This document shows positions 43,755-52,396 of a stretch of DNA of 64,000 nt, piece by piece. The translations under genes and the position numbers were made by a program. The stretch comes from Acidisoma sp965199065 (GTDB taxonomy: Bacteria > Pseudomonadota > Alphaproteobacteria > Acetobacterales > Acetobacteraceae): positions 496,001-560,000 of the forward strand of contig NZ_CBDAQN010000003.1 in assembly GCF_965199065.1 (NCBI RefSeq), read 5' to 3'. Position 1 is the first letter of the stretch; each line of letters starts with the position of its first letter. Below the pieces are notes generated by a model. It was not told the origin of the DNA. It did not search any database and was given only the letters and a program-made list of their open reading frames with translations.

Positions 43755-45137
43755 CTACAGAAACGTCAGCGCCATCTCAGGCGATCCGTCCAGCGCGTGC
43801 GCCATATATTCCAGCGCACCACGCACCAAAGCTCGGTCGGCGGGACCGCCCAGACAGACGCGTACCGCCTCGGGCGGGTTGCCATCCGTGGTGAAGGCGT
43901 CGCTCGCCACCACGCCGATCCCGGTCGAGCGCATGTGGCCGACGAAGGCCGAGCGTGTCCAGGCCGGCGGCAGCGCCACCCACAGGTTGAAGCTCAGCGG
44001 ATCGGCGGTGTAGCTGCCTATGGGCAGAACCTCGGCCGCAAGGCGTTGCCGCGCCCCCATCTCCCCGCGGATGAAATGCAGGATGGCGTCGGCGGTCCCA
44101 TCCTCGATCCAGCGTGTGGCCAAGGCAACCGTGAGCGGCGACGCCATGACGGTGGCGGCGCGAACCGCTGCGGCGAAAGGCCAACCCGCCTTCGCATTCG
44201 GCGCTACGACATAGGCTGCGCGCAGCCCGGCGCCGATGCACTTTGCCAGTCCCGCGACGTGCCACGTGATATCCGGCGCGATCGCCGCAAACGGTGCAGG
44301 CGCGTGCGGCGGAATGAAACCGTAGGCGTCATCCTCTACGATCGGCAGCCTTAGCCGCCGGGCCACTTCGGCAATATCCGTGCGGCGGCCCACCGGGATC
44401 GTCAGCGTCGTCGGGTTCTGCAGCGTCGGGTTGAGGTAGAGCGCACGCGGGTTGAGGCGCTTGCAAGCATCAGTCAATGCGTCCGGGTGGATGCCTTGCT
44501 CATCCATCGGCAGCCCAACCAGGTTGAGGCCGAGCTGCGCCGCGATGGAGCGTATGCCGGGGTAAGTGATCGCCTCCGACAGGATCGTGTCGCCCGCCTT
44601 CGCCAGAGCGCCGAAAATTCCAAGCAAGGCTGGGTGAGCGCCGGGCGCAATGAAAATCCGCTCCTGCACCGGAATGAGGCCGCGGCGGCCCAGCCATATG
44701 GATGCCGCGACCTTGTCAAGCTGCGATCCGCCGAAGCCCTGGTAGCGCAGCAGCGGCACAAGATCGCGCGCTACCTCGGAAAGGCCAGCCTGCATGCGCT
44801 CGATCAGCGCCGGGTCATTCGGCTCCGGCGGCAGGTTCATGGACAGGTCAACGCCGTAGATTGGCGTTTCCCGCAATCCCCGCCCGGTTCTAGGGGCGGC
44901 CCGCACGAAGGTGCCTTGGCCGACACGCGAATGCACCAGCCCGCGCTTCTGCGCCTCCACGTAGCCACGCGCGACCGTTGTGAAGTCGATACCGAGGCGC
45001 GAGGCGAGGCGTCGTTGTGGGGGCAACCTGTCACCCTCCGTCAGATGCCCTCGCTCGATATCCGCCGCCAGCAGATCGGCGATGGCGAGATATCGCGGCC
45101 GGTCCGAGCGCGAGAGATCAGGATTCCAGTCGGTCAT
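43755..45137 (-). CDS. MocR-type regulator (GntR HTH fused to PLP aminotransferase-like domain)
   Basis: A 460-residue fusion. An N-terminal GntR winged helix (about residues 14-80: RYLAIADLLAADIERG, RLPPQRRLASRLGIDFTTVARGY) is followed by a fold-type I aminotransferase domain with LNPTLQNPTT, DDAYGF (Asp contacting the pyridine nitrogen) and the PLP lysine in HVAGLAKCIGAGLR. MocR proteins sense amino-acid- or vitamin-B6-related ligands and usually control a neighbouring divergent operon. Here the divergent unit is the Nit1C cluster 425 bp away, or the regulator may act only on itself. Confidence 0.9.
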   Translation of the reverse strand: MTDWNPDLSRSDRPRYLAIADLLAADIERGHLTEGDRLPPQRRLASRLGIDFTTVARGYVEAQKRGLVHSRVGQGTFVRAAPRTGRGLRETPIYGVDLSMNLPPEPNDPALIERMQAGLSEVARDLVPLLRYQGFGGSQLDKVAASIWLGRRGLIPVQERIFIAPGAHPALLGIFGALAKAGDTILSEAITYPGIRSIAAQLGLNLVGLPMDEQGIHPDALTDACKRLNPRALYLNPTLQNPTTLTIPVGRRTDIAEVARRLRLPIVEDDAYGFIPPHAPAPFAAIAPDITWHVAGLAKCIGAGLRAAYVVAPNAKAGWPFAAAVRAATVMASPLTVALATRWIEDGTADAILHFIRGEMGARQRLAAEVLPIGSYTADPLSFNLWVALPPAWTRSAFVGHMRSTGIGVVASDAFTTDGNPPEAVRVCLGGPADRALVRGALEYMAHALDGSPEMALTFL

Positions 45138-45562
45138 GCTGTATCCCAGCAGGTTGAGGGATGGCGGGATGCAATCCGATTGACTGTATATTGTTGCACG
45201 CAGGACCTGCCAAGGGCGGTTTGAAGCTCCAATTCGATGACGGCCGAGCGTGCATCCTCACGACCACGCGACGAAGCGTTGCTGGCCGAGGCTTTTTCTT
45301 GTGCCACCCCAGAGAGACAGGCATTGTCGCGTTGACGCTTCGAGGCGTGATTTGCCTAAATTACGTGCAATCATTGCCAACTTTGTCGGCATTATCTCAA
45401 CGCTTAAGTGACGCCGGACACAATCTGAATTGACGTCACGATTGACAGGATCTGAGCCCTATCAATCGCCAATCAATCTTCCAGTCGGTTTGGCATGCAG
45501 CTTGCTGTGTCTCCGTCAGGCGGCCGTCGGCCGTCGCCAGACCGTCAGAGAGGGAAAACACC
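45138..45562. other. Control region between the MocR gene and the Nit1C operon
   Basis: About 425 bp without a supported gene. It contains a near-consensus sigma-54 promoter (45490-45506) and repeated GATTGA/TCAATC hexamers at 45178, 45440, 45462 and 45473, the last two 11 bp apart, which could be activator or MocR sites. A 90-codon frame at 45161-45433 has no recognisable features and I do not call it. Confidence 0.55.
45490..45506 (+). promoter_or_regulatory. Sigma-54 (RpoN) promoter of the Nit1C operon
   Basis: TTGGCATGCAGCTTGCT matches the -24/-12 consensus (YTGGCACGrNNNTTGCW) at all positions but two. The invariant GG (45492-45493) and GC (45504-45505) have correct spacing. It lies 57 bp before the first start codon, a normal distance. 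RpoN control fits genes annotated as nitrogen-starvation proteins; an enhancer-binding activator is required and none is encoded in the window. Confidence 0.75.
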
Positions 45563-46045
45563 ATGGCTACTGTCACCGCCCCCGCCCATCAGAAAGGCGA
45601 CTTCCTCGTCGACTACGAAGAGAAGGTTTTTGAGGATGTGAAGGCCGAGCCGGGTGAAAAGGCGCTCGTCACCTTCCACACCGTGGCCTTCGAAGGCTCG
45701 ATCGGCCTCGTCAACATTCTCCAGGCCTTGCGCCTGCAACGCAAAGGCTTCGAGACCGCGATCCTGCTGTATGGCCCGGGTGTCACCCTCGGCGTTCAGC
45801 GCGGCTTCCCCAAGCTTGGCGACGAGGCCTTTCCCGGCGCGCAAAACTTCAGCGCCCAGCTTACCAAATTCATGGCCGAGGGCGGCAAGGTCTATTGCTG
45901 CCGGTTCGCGCTGCAGATGCTGTACGGCCATGGCGAGGGCGCGCTGCTCCCCGGCATCCGCCCGATCAGCCCGCTCGACGTGCTCGATCTCATCCTCATC
46001 AACCGCCGGGACAACGCTTTCATGCTCCACACCTGGACGCTCTGA
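45563..46045 (+). CDS. nitB: MSMEG_0572/Sll0783-family nitrogen starvation response protein (NitB)
   Basis: A 160-residue cytoplasmic protein, first gene of the Nit1C operon, with a GAGGGAAAA ribosome site. The sequence has the DsrE-like layout of the family: EKALVTFHTVAFEGSIGLVNI, then an ILLYGPGVTLG strand and YCCRFALQMLYG with two adjacent Cys. Cyanobacterial Sll0783 is induced by nitrogen starvation and affects polyhydroxybutyrate accumulation. Its biochemical role is unknown. In Pseudomonas pseudoalcaligenes the corresponding locus is nitB of the nit cluster. Confidence 0.88.
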   Translation: MATVTAPAHQKGDFLVDYEEKVFEDVKAEPGEKALVTFHTVAFEGSIGLVNILQALRLQRKGFETAILLYGPGVTLGVQRGFPKLGDEAFPGAQNFSAQLTKFMAEGGKVYCCRFALQMLYGHGEGALLPGIRPISPLDVLDLILINRRDNAFMLHTWTL

Positions 46046-46076
46046 ACGGGCGGATGCGCTGACAAGGAGAAGAGCC

Positions 46077-47088
46077 ATGGCCCAGCCGAGCACGATCCGC
46101 GTCGCCGCCGTGCAGCTTTCGCCGGACATCGAAATCCCGGCGAACACGGTCACACGCGTGCTCGGCGCCATTGCCGAGGCCGCGGGCCGTGGCGCGCGTC
46201 TCGCCGTGTTTCCCGAGACCATCGTGCCCTACTACCCATACTTCTCCTTCGTCCATCCGCCTGTCGTCACCGGCGCCGAGCATCTCCGCCTCTACGAGCA
46301 TGCGGTGACGGTGCCAGGTCCGGTCACGGATGCGGTCGCCGAGGCCGCACGCCAGCACGGCATCGTCGTCGTGCTGGGTGTCAACGAGCGCGACCATGGT
46401 TCGCTCTACAACGCGCAGATCATCTTCGACGCCGACGGCACCATCCTGCTCAAGCGCCGCAAGATCACGCCGACCTTCCATGAGCGCATGATCTGGGGCC
46501 AGGGCGACGGCTCGGGCCTCACCGTGGTGCAAACCGCCGTCGGCCGCGTCGGCGCGCTCGCCTGCTGGGAGCACTACAACCCACTCGCCCGCTACGCCTT
46601 GATGGCGCAGCACGAGGAAATCCACGTCGGCCAGTTCCCCGGCTCCATGGTCGGGCAGATCTTCGCCGATCAGATCGAGGTGACCATCCGCCACCATGCG
46701 CTGGAGAGCGGTTGTTTTGTCGTCAACGCCACTGGCTGGCTGACGGACGCGCAGATGGCCAGGATCAGCCCGGACGAGAAGCTACGCCGCGCGCTCACAG
46801 GCGGCTGCATGACCGCGATCGTGGGTCCGGAGGGCAATCATCTGGTGCCGCCTTGACCCAGGGCGAAGGCATGCTCGTGGCCGATCTCGACTTGGCGCTC
46901 ATCACCAAGCGCAAGCGGATGATGGATAGCGTGGGCCACTACGCCCGGCCGGAGACTGCTCAGCCTCAATCTCGACAACCGGGCAACGGCGCCGATGCGC
47001 ACGACGGCGGACGCCATGCCCTTTCCCCTTCCAGCCCTCGGGAGTTCCGATGATGACGCAAGCCTCCGTCGCCTATGCTGCCGACTGA
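46077..47088 (+). pseudogene. nitC: Nit6803-family nitrilase (NitC), at least two apparent frameshifts near the C-terminus
   Basis: Nitrilases hydrolyse nitriles to carboxylic acids and ammonia. The ATG at 46077 follows AAGGAGAAG. The catalytic triad is intact: E47 (FPETIVPYYPYF), K129 (KRRKITPTF) and C163 (LACWEHYNP). The frame meets a stop at 46854 after GNHLVPP. The conserved continuation LTQGEGMLVADLDLALITKRKRM is one frame over (one base missing in the CCGCCTTGACC stretch). After HYARPE the match moves back, reading LLSLNLDNRATAP from about 46958 (one extra base). The end is therefore uncertain; I give the stop at 47086-47088, which would need a further shift. About 259 residues are unaffected, including all catalytic residues. 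Confidence 0.8.
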
Positions 47089-48178
47089 GCAGCTCATCAA
47101 CGAGCTGCAGACGTTCGGCGCCCGGCTGGTCGACCCGAACGCCGGCGCCGATAGCCGTCGCGGTGGTGCGGGACCGTCCGACCACAAGGCGCTGACGCTC
47201 GACGGCATGACGGTGATGGTGCCCGTTCATACGGCGCCGGCTCACGGCAGCCCGTATCTGGTCGAGGCGCCCGACAGCGCCGGCCGCAGCCGCGTCCGCC
47301 ACGGCGACACGGTGCTGGGCGAGGTGCAGTTTCCCCGCCGCCCGCGCTTCTACGACCTCAGCACGGCGGACGGCATTCCCTACTCGAAGCTCGCCGTGCT
47401 GCACGGGCGTGATGTTCTGGCGACCACGGTGCTGCAAACCTGCGTGCGCTACGTCAACCGCACCAAGACGTGCCAGTTCTGCGCCATCGGCCAATCGCTC
47501 GCTGGCGGGCGCACGACGGAGCGGAAAACGCCTGCTCAGCTCGCCGAAGTTGCAAAAGCGGCGGTGGAGCTGGACGGCGTCCGCCATATGGTGATGACCA
47601 CCGGTACGCCTCCGGGCAAGGATCGCGGCGCCGCCATTCTCGCCGAGAGTGCCGAGGCCATAAAGGCGGCGGTTGACCTGCCAATCCAAGGCCAATGCGA
47701 GCCGCCCGACGACGACGCGTGGTTCACCCGCATGCGCGAAGCCGGTGTCGACACGCTCGGCATGCATCTGGAGGCGGTGACGCCGGAGGTCCGGGCGCGG
47801 ATCATGCCGGGCAAGGCGCAAGTGCCGCTGAGCCGCTACATGAGCGCGTTCGAGGCCGCCGTCGCGGTGTTCGGCCGTGGCCAGGTTTCCACCTATGTAC
47901 TGGCCGGACTTGGTGACACGGCTGAAGCGATCCTCGCCATGAGCCGCGATCTGGTCGCCCTCGGCGTCTACCCCTTCGTGGTGCCCTTCGTGCCGATCTC
48001 CGGCACGCCGCTGGAAAACCACCCCGCGCCGACTGCCGCTTTCATGCACAGTGTGCTCGGTCCGCTCGCCGAGATGCTCGTCGGCGCTGGCCTCCGTGCA
48101 GGCGACAGCAAAGCCGGCTGCGGCAAGTGCGGCGCGTGTTCGGCGCTCTCCACCTACGAGCGGAGGCTGGTCGCGTGA
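47075..48178 (+). CDS. nitD: MSMEG_0568-family radical SAM protein (NitD)
   Basis: A 367-residue radical SAM enzyme of the Nit1C cluster. The cluster cysteines are in TCVRYVNRTKTCQFCAIG (C123, C133, C136), a CX9CX2C spacing unlike the common CX3CX2C. The barrel follows (MVMTTGTPPGKDRG; GQCEPPDDDAWF), and a C-terminal CGKCGAC motif may hold a second cluster. The reaction is unknown. The start is uncertain: a better ribosome site precedes an ATG at 47050, whose frame stops after 12 codons, so one further indel is possible there. It overlaps the next gene by one base (TGATG). Confidence 0.9.
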   Translation: MLPTEQLINELQTFGARLVDPNAGADSRRGGAGPSDHKALTLDGMTVMVPVHTAPAHGSPYLVEAPDSAGRSRVRHGDTVLGEVQFPRRPRFYDLSTADGIPYSKLAVLHGRDVLATTVLQTCVRYVNRTKTCQFCAIGQSLAGGRTTERKTPAQLAEVAKAAVELDGVRHMVMTTGTPPGKDRGAAILAESAEAIKAAVDLPIQGQCEPPDDDAWFTRMREAGVDTLGMHLEAVTPEVRARIMPGKAQVPLSRYMSAFEAAVAVFGRGQVSTYVLAGLGDTAEAILAMSRDLVALGVYPFVVPFVPISGTPLENHPAPTAAFMHSVLGPLAEMLVGAGLRAGDSKAGCGKCGACSALSTYERRLVA

Positions 48179-48717
48179 TGTTCGAGCCCTTCCCGCCGTT
48201 TCTCTCCCCCGAATACCGGGTCAAGTTCGCGACCGAGGCGTGGGAGCGGCACGGCGCCGCGGCATTGCGCCGCGCCGTCTTCTGCGCCGAGCAGGGTATC
48301 TTCGAGGCTGACGACCGGGACGCGATCGATGACGTGGCAATCCCGATCGTGGCGCTCTCCTCGCTCGGCATCGTTGCCGATGCGGTCGTTGGCACGGTGC
48401 GTATTCATCAGCCGGAGCCCGGCATCTGGTGGGGGTCGCGCCTTGCCGTCGCCCATGACTACCGGCGGGTCGGTGCGCTCGGCGCGGCGCTCATCAAGCT
48501 CGCCGTCGGCTCCGCCCATGCCCGGGGAGCCTCCGAGTTCTACGCCTATGTGCAGAGCCGCAACGCGCTGCTGTTCCAGCGCCTGCATTGGCAGACGCTC
48601 GGCATCGTCGATCTGCACGGCCGGCCGCACCACCATATGCGCGCCGACCTCGGCCACTATCCGCCGATCCTCGATGCCGAGACGGGCTTCTCCTCCTTCC
48701 TCAAGCGCGCTGCCTGA
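48178..48717 (+). CDS. nitE: MSMEG_0567/Sll0786-family N-acetyltransferase (NitE)
   Basis: A 179-residue GNAT-fold protein from the ATG at 48178, coupled to the upstream stop. It resembles the family in VFCAEQGIFEADDRDAID, the acetyl-CoA site WGSRLAVAHDYRRVGALGAALIKLA, and the LHGRPHHHMRADL C-terminal motif. GNAT proteins of this size usually acylate a small amine, and here the acceptor is unknown. Only found with the other Nit1C genes, it is presumably a tailoring enzyme for the product made or released by NitC and NitD. Confidence 0.88.
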   Translation: MFEPFPPFLSPEYRVKFATEAWERHGAAALRRAVFCAEQGIFEADDRDAIDDVAIPIVALSSLGIVADAVVGTVRIHQPEPGIWWGSRLAVAHDYRRVGALGAALIKLAVGSAHARGASEFYAYVQSRNALLFQRLHWQTLGIVDLHGRPHHHMRADLGHYPPILDAETGFSSFLKRAA

Positions 48718-49679
48718 TGCTGGGGTCGGCCGCCCTCGCCACGATCGCGGAGACGCTCCGGTCCAGCCGGTCCTTCGCGGCCAAGGCGGATATCGCGACC
48801 GCCGCCGCGCGCCTCGGCCTGTCGGGCGCCTCGGCGATCGCAGTGGGGGACGACTGCGCGGCGATCCCCGACGGCGACGGATTTCTGCTGCTGGCGATCG
48901 AGGGGTTCATCAGCGCCTTCGTGGCGGCGGACCCCTGGTTCGCCGGCTGGTGCGGAGTGATGGTGAACATCTCCGATGTCGCCGCGATGGGCGGGCGGCC
49001 GGTCGCCGTCGTCGATGCCCTCTGGGCTCCCGGAGACGCCTGCGACCCGATCCTCGACGGGTTGCGCGACGCCTCTGCGGCTTTCGGCGTGCCCATCGTC
49101 GGTGGCCACACCAATCTGCGGACGGACACGCAGCAGCTTTCCGTCGCCATCCTCGGCCGCGCGCAGCGGCTGCTGACCTCGTTCGATGCCGCCCCCGGCG
49201 ACCGTCTGGTGGCCGCGATCGATCTGCGCGGCCGCTACCGCGAGCCCTTCCCGAACTGGGAGGCCGCGACCGACGCCCCCGCGCACCGGTTGCGCGGCGA
49301 CATCGAGTTGCTGCCGCTCATCGCCGAGGCCGGTCTTTCGAAGGCCGGCAAGGATATCAGCCAGGCCGGGCTGGTCGGCACGGCGATGATGCTCGCGGAG
49401 TGCTCGCGCGTCGGGCTGTCGATCGACCTCGCTGGCGTGCCGCGCCCCGAGGGCGTGCCTTTGGACCGCTGGCTGCTCAGTTTCCCTAGCTTCGGCTACA
49501 TCCTCGCCGTGCCTCCGTTCCATGTCGATGACGTGGTCGGCCGCTTCACGGCGCGCGGCATCGCGGCGGCGGATGTGGGTGCGGTCACTGCGGGCTCGGT
49601 CGTCGAGATCCTCGATGGCAGCGCGCGGGAGACGGTTTGGGATTTCGCCCGGCAACCCCTGATCGGCTGTGCCGCATGA
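48717..49679 (+). CDS. nitF: Sll0787-family AIR synthase-like protein (NitF)
   Basis: A 320-residue protein of the AIR synthase/selenophosphate synthetase superfamily, starting at 48717 within TGATG. It shows the superfamily ATP-site features GDDCAAI, the conserved VMVNISDVAAMGGRPVAV stretch and IVGGHTNLRTD. PurM-type enzymes activate an amide or formyl oxygen with ATP, so NitF may activate an amide derived from the nitrile; that is inference. It is distinct from the purine-pathway PurM by sequence and context. The stop overlaps the next start (ATGA). Confidence 0.88.
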   Translation: MLGSAALATIAETLRSSRSFAAKADIATAAARLGLSGASAIAVGDDCAAIPDGDGFLLLAIEGFISAFVAADPWFAGWCGVMVNISDVAAMGGRPVAVVDALWAPGDACDPILDGLRDASAAFGVPIVGGHTNLRTDTQQLSVAILGRAQRLLTSFDAAPGDRLVAAIDLRGRYREPFPNWEAATDAPAHRLRGDIELLPLIAEAGLSKAGKDISQAGLVGTAMMLAECSRVGLSIDLAGVPRPEGVPLDRWLLSFPSFGYILAVPPFHVDDVVGRFTARGIAAADVGAVTAGSVVEILDGSARETVWDFARQPLIGCAA

Positions 49680-50836
49680 GCCGGTGCTTGCGGGTTGCCA
49701 TCCTTGCCCACTCCACCAATCCGCGTGGTGGGGTCGTTCATGCGCTGGAGCTGGGCGACGCCCTCGCGCGCCTCGGTCATCACGCGGTTGTGCACGCACC
49801 TGATGTCTCCGGTGAAGGTTTTTTCCGCGAGACGATCTGCGGCACGGTTCAAGTGCCCGCCTCGCCCGCCGGGTCCGACACGCGGCAGATGGTGGAGATC
49901 CGGGTCGCCGACTACCTGCGCCACTTCGAAGCCGCCGGGACGGCAGGCTTCGATGTCTGGCACGCGCAGGACGGCATTTCCGGCAATGCGCTGGCCGCGC
50001 TGAAGCGCTCCCGCCGCATCCCCGGCTTCGCCCGCACCGTCCATCACGTCGACAGCTTCGCCGATCCTGGTCTCGCGGCCATGCAGCGCACGGCCATCAC
50101 CGCCGCCGACCAGTTGTTCGTGGTGAGCCCGCTCTGGCGGGACTGGCTCGCGATGGAGTTGGGCCGCCACGCCCCCGTTGTCGGCAACGGCGTCGACCTC
50201 GGCCGTTTCTCCAGCCGGACGGACGCGGCGGATGCGGAGTTGCGCGCGCACCTTGCGCTCTCAGGCGATGTCCCGGTCTTCCTCTCCGTCGGCGGCGTCG
50301 AGAGCCGCAAGAACACCGTCCGCATTCTCGAAGCCTTCGCCATCGCCCGCCGGGATCACCCCCAGGCACGGCTCGTCGTCGCCGGCGGCGCCTCGCTGCT
50401 CGACCACGGCAGTTACCAGGCGGCCTTCACCCAAACGCTGGCCGCGAGCGGGCTTCCGGAGGATGCGGTCATCGTCACCGGTCCGTTGCCGCAACGGCTC
50501 ATGCCGGCGCTCTACCGGGCGGCGACGCTGCTGCTCTTCCCGTCGGTGAAGGAGGGCTTCGGCCTTGTGGTGCTGGAGGCCATGGCAACGGGTGTGCCGG
50601 TTCTCACCTCCCTCATGCAGCCGTTCACCGATTATCTCGAGGAGGACGATGTCGTCTGGTGCGATCCGCACGACGCATCATCGATTGCAGCCGGCATAAA
50701 AGCCGCGATGCAGCCAGGGCGGCGGGCTCTGCTTGCCGCGCGCGGCCTGATCCGAGCCGCGTCTCATTCCTGGGCCGAGGTCGCGACCCGTCATCTGGAC
50801 GCTTACGCAAACATGCTGGAGCAGGCCCATGCCTGA
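49676..50836 (+). CDS. MSMEG_0565-family glycosyltransferase (GT4 type)
   Basis: A 386-residue GT-B glycosyltransferase from the ATG at 49676. The N-terminal domain has the glycine-rich loop STNPRGGVVHALELG; the C-terminal donor-binding domain has VGGVESRKN, the TGPLPQ strand and the E-x7-E motif in PSVKEGFGLVVLEAMATGVPV. A GT4 enzyme with retaining chemistry is expected. Many but not all Nit1C clusters carry this gene. Its presence suggests the pathway product is glycosylated, or a sugar nucleotide is used as a building block. Confidence 0.88.
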   Translation: MSRCLRVAILAHSTNPRGGVVHALELGDALARLGHHAVVHAPDVSGEGFFRETICGTVQVPASPAGSDTRQMVEIRVADYLRHFEAAGTAGFDVWHAQDGISGNALAALKRSRRIPGFARTVHHVDSFADPGLAAMQRTAITAADQLFVVSPLWRDWLAMELGRHAPVVGNGVDLGRFSSRTDAADAELRAHLALSGDVPVFLSVGGVESRKNTVRILEAFAIARRDHPQARLVVAGGASLLDHGSYQAAFTQTLAASGLPEDAVIVTGPLPQRLMPALYRAATLLLFPSVKEGFGLVVLEAMATGVPVLTSLMQPFTDYLEEDDVVWCDPHDASSIAAGIKAAMQPGRRALLAARGLIRAASHSWAEVATRHLDAYANMLEQAHA

Positions 50837-51116
50837 AATGATCTTCGACATCCGCTGGCCGGACGACGCCACGGAAGCCTGCTACTCGCCGTCCCTTGTG
50901 GTGCGCGAACATCTCGCGGTCGGCGTCGCATACCCGCTGCCCGAATTCGTCGCCCGCTGCCGCACGGCGCTCGGGATTGCCAGCGAGCGCGTGGAGGCGA
51001 AGTACGGCTTCCCCTGCTCTCGGGCGATGGCGCAACTCGCGCGTCTCGAAGCCCGCGCGACAAGTTTTGCCGGCACGCCCGATCCTGTTGTCCACGTCCT
51101 TGCTTTCAGAGAATGA
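50829..51116 (+). CDS. nitG: MSMEG_0570-family nitrogen starvation response protein (NitG)
   Basis: A small 95-residue protein overlapping the glycosyltransferase gene by 8 bp and the next gene by 4 bp. It begins MPEMIFDIRWPDDATEACYSPSLVV, the family pattern, and includes VREHLAVGVAYPLPEFV and an FPCSRAMAQL segment. It is predicted soluble and has no recognised catalytic motif; it may be a subunit or carrier for one of its operon partners. It is found almost only in this gene cluster. Confidence 0.88.
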   Translation: MPEMIFDIRWPDDATEACYSPSLVVREHLAVGVAYPLPEFVARCRTALGIASERVEAKYGFPCSRAMAQLARLEARATSFAGTPDPVVHVLAFRE

Positions 51117-52396
51117 GCGTCATGTCATCCTCACCCGGCTCCAACCACGTTCCCGTCATCATCGTCGGCGGCGGCCAGGCTGGCCTCTCGATGAGCTATT
51201 GCCTCAAGGCACAGGGCATCGCGCATGTGATCTTCGAGAAGAACCGCATTGCCCATGCATGGGCGACCCAGCGCTGGGACAGCTTTTGCCTCGTCACCCC
51301 CAACTGGCAGTGCCAGCTGCCAGGCTACCCGTATCCCGGCAACGACCCCAACGGCTTTATGCTCAAGGATGAAATCGTTCGTTATGTCGAAGACTATGCC
51401 CGGCTGATCGAGGCGCCGGTGCGCGAGGGCGTCGTCGTCAGGCGGGTCGCGAAGACCGCGACGGACAACTTTGCCGTGCAGACCTCCGAGGGCGAATTTA
51501 CAGCGGACGCCGTCGTGCTCGCCGTCTCCGGCTACCATGTGCCGCAGATCCCCCGCATTGCCGAACGCATCGCGCCCGGCATTCATCAGCTTCACTCGTC
51601 CGCCTACCGCAACCCGTCTCAACTTCCTGAAGGCGAGGTGCTCGTTGTCGGGAGCGGACAATCCGGCTGCCAGATCGCCGAGGATCTGCATCTCGCCGGA
51701 CGCGCCGTGCATCTCGTCGTCGGCACCGCGCCGCGTTGCCCGCGCGTCTATCGCGGGCGAGACGCCGTCGACTGGCTCGCCGATCTCGGCCAGTATGATC
51801 TGCCGGTGGAGAAGCATCCGGCGGGTGACGCCGTGCGCCGCCGCGCCAACCACTACCTCACAGGCCGCGATGGCGGGCGGGACATCGATCTGCGCCGCTT
51901 CGCGCTGGAGGGGATGCGGCTCTACGGCCGCCTGGAGACCGTGGAGGACGGCATCCTCCGCTTTCAGGACGACCTGGCAAAAAACCTCGATGGAGCCGAC
52001 GCCGTTTACAACGGCATTTGCGCGTTCATCGACAAGCATATCGCCGAGCACGGCATCGAGGCGCCCGCCGGCGAGCCTTACCAGCCGGTCTGGGTGCCTG
52101 ACGTGGCCCCGGCTGCGCTCGATCCCGTCGCTGCCGGCATCACCAGCATCGTCTGGTCCACCGGGTTCCGCCCCGACTGGTCATGGGTCGAACTGCCCAT
52201 CTTCAACGGCGCCGGCTATCCCGTGCATCGTCGCGGCGTCACCGGCATGGCTGGCGCCTATGTTCTAGGCCTGCCCTGGCTTCATACCTGGGGGTCAGGC
52301 CGCTTCGTGGGCGTCGGCCGGGATGCAGGCTTTCTCGCCGAGCGTATCGGGGAGCATCTCGGCCTTGCCTCCCACCGGCTCAGGGCAGCCGGCTGA
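51113..52396 (+). CDS. nitH: MSMEG_0569-family flavin-dependent oxidoreductase (NitH)
   Basis: A 427-residue flavoprotein with two Rossmann sites: an FAD motif VIIVGGGQAGLSMSYCL near the N-terminus and an NAD(P)H motif LVVGSGQSGCQIAEDL in the middle. WDSFCLVTPNWQCQLPGYPY is typical of the family and of flavin-containing monooxygenases. It probably N- or S-oxygenates the pathway intermediate. The gene is translationally coupled on both sides. In cyanide-assimilating pseudomonads the homologous locus is nitH. Confidence 0.9.
   Translation: MSVMSSSPGSNHVPVIIVGGGQAGLSMSYCLKAQGIAHVIFEKNRIAHAWATQRWDSFCLVTPNWQCQLPGYPYPGNDPNGFMLKDEIVRYVEDYARLIEAPVREGVVVRRVAKTATDNFAVQTSEGEFTADAVVLAVSGYHVPQIPRIAERIAPGIHQLHSSAYRNPSQLPEGEVLVVGSGQSGCQIAEDLHLAGRAVHLVVGTAPRCPRVYRGRDAVDWLADLGQYDLPVEKHPAGDAVRRRANHYLTGRDGGRDIDLRRFALEGMRLYGRLETVEDGILRFQDDLAKNLDGADAVYNGICAFIDKHIAEHGIEAPAGEPYQPVWVPDVAPAALDPVAAGITSIVWSTGFRPDWSWVELPIFNGAGYPVHRRGVTGMAGAYVLGLPWLHTWGSGRFVGVGRDAGFLAERIGEHLGLASHRLRAAG

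Noticed and set aside
45161..45433. A 90-residue protein in the MocR-Nit gap
   Set aside because: No recognisable features and no clear ribosome site; the region holds promoter elements and repeated hexamers.
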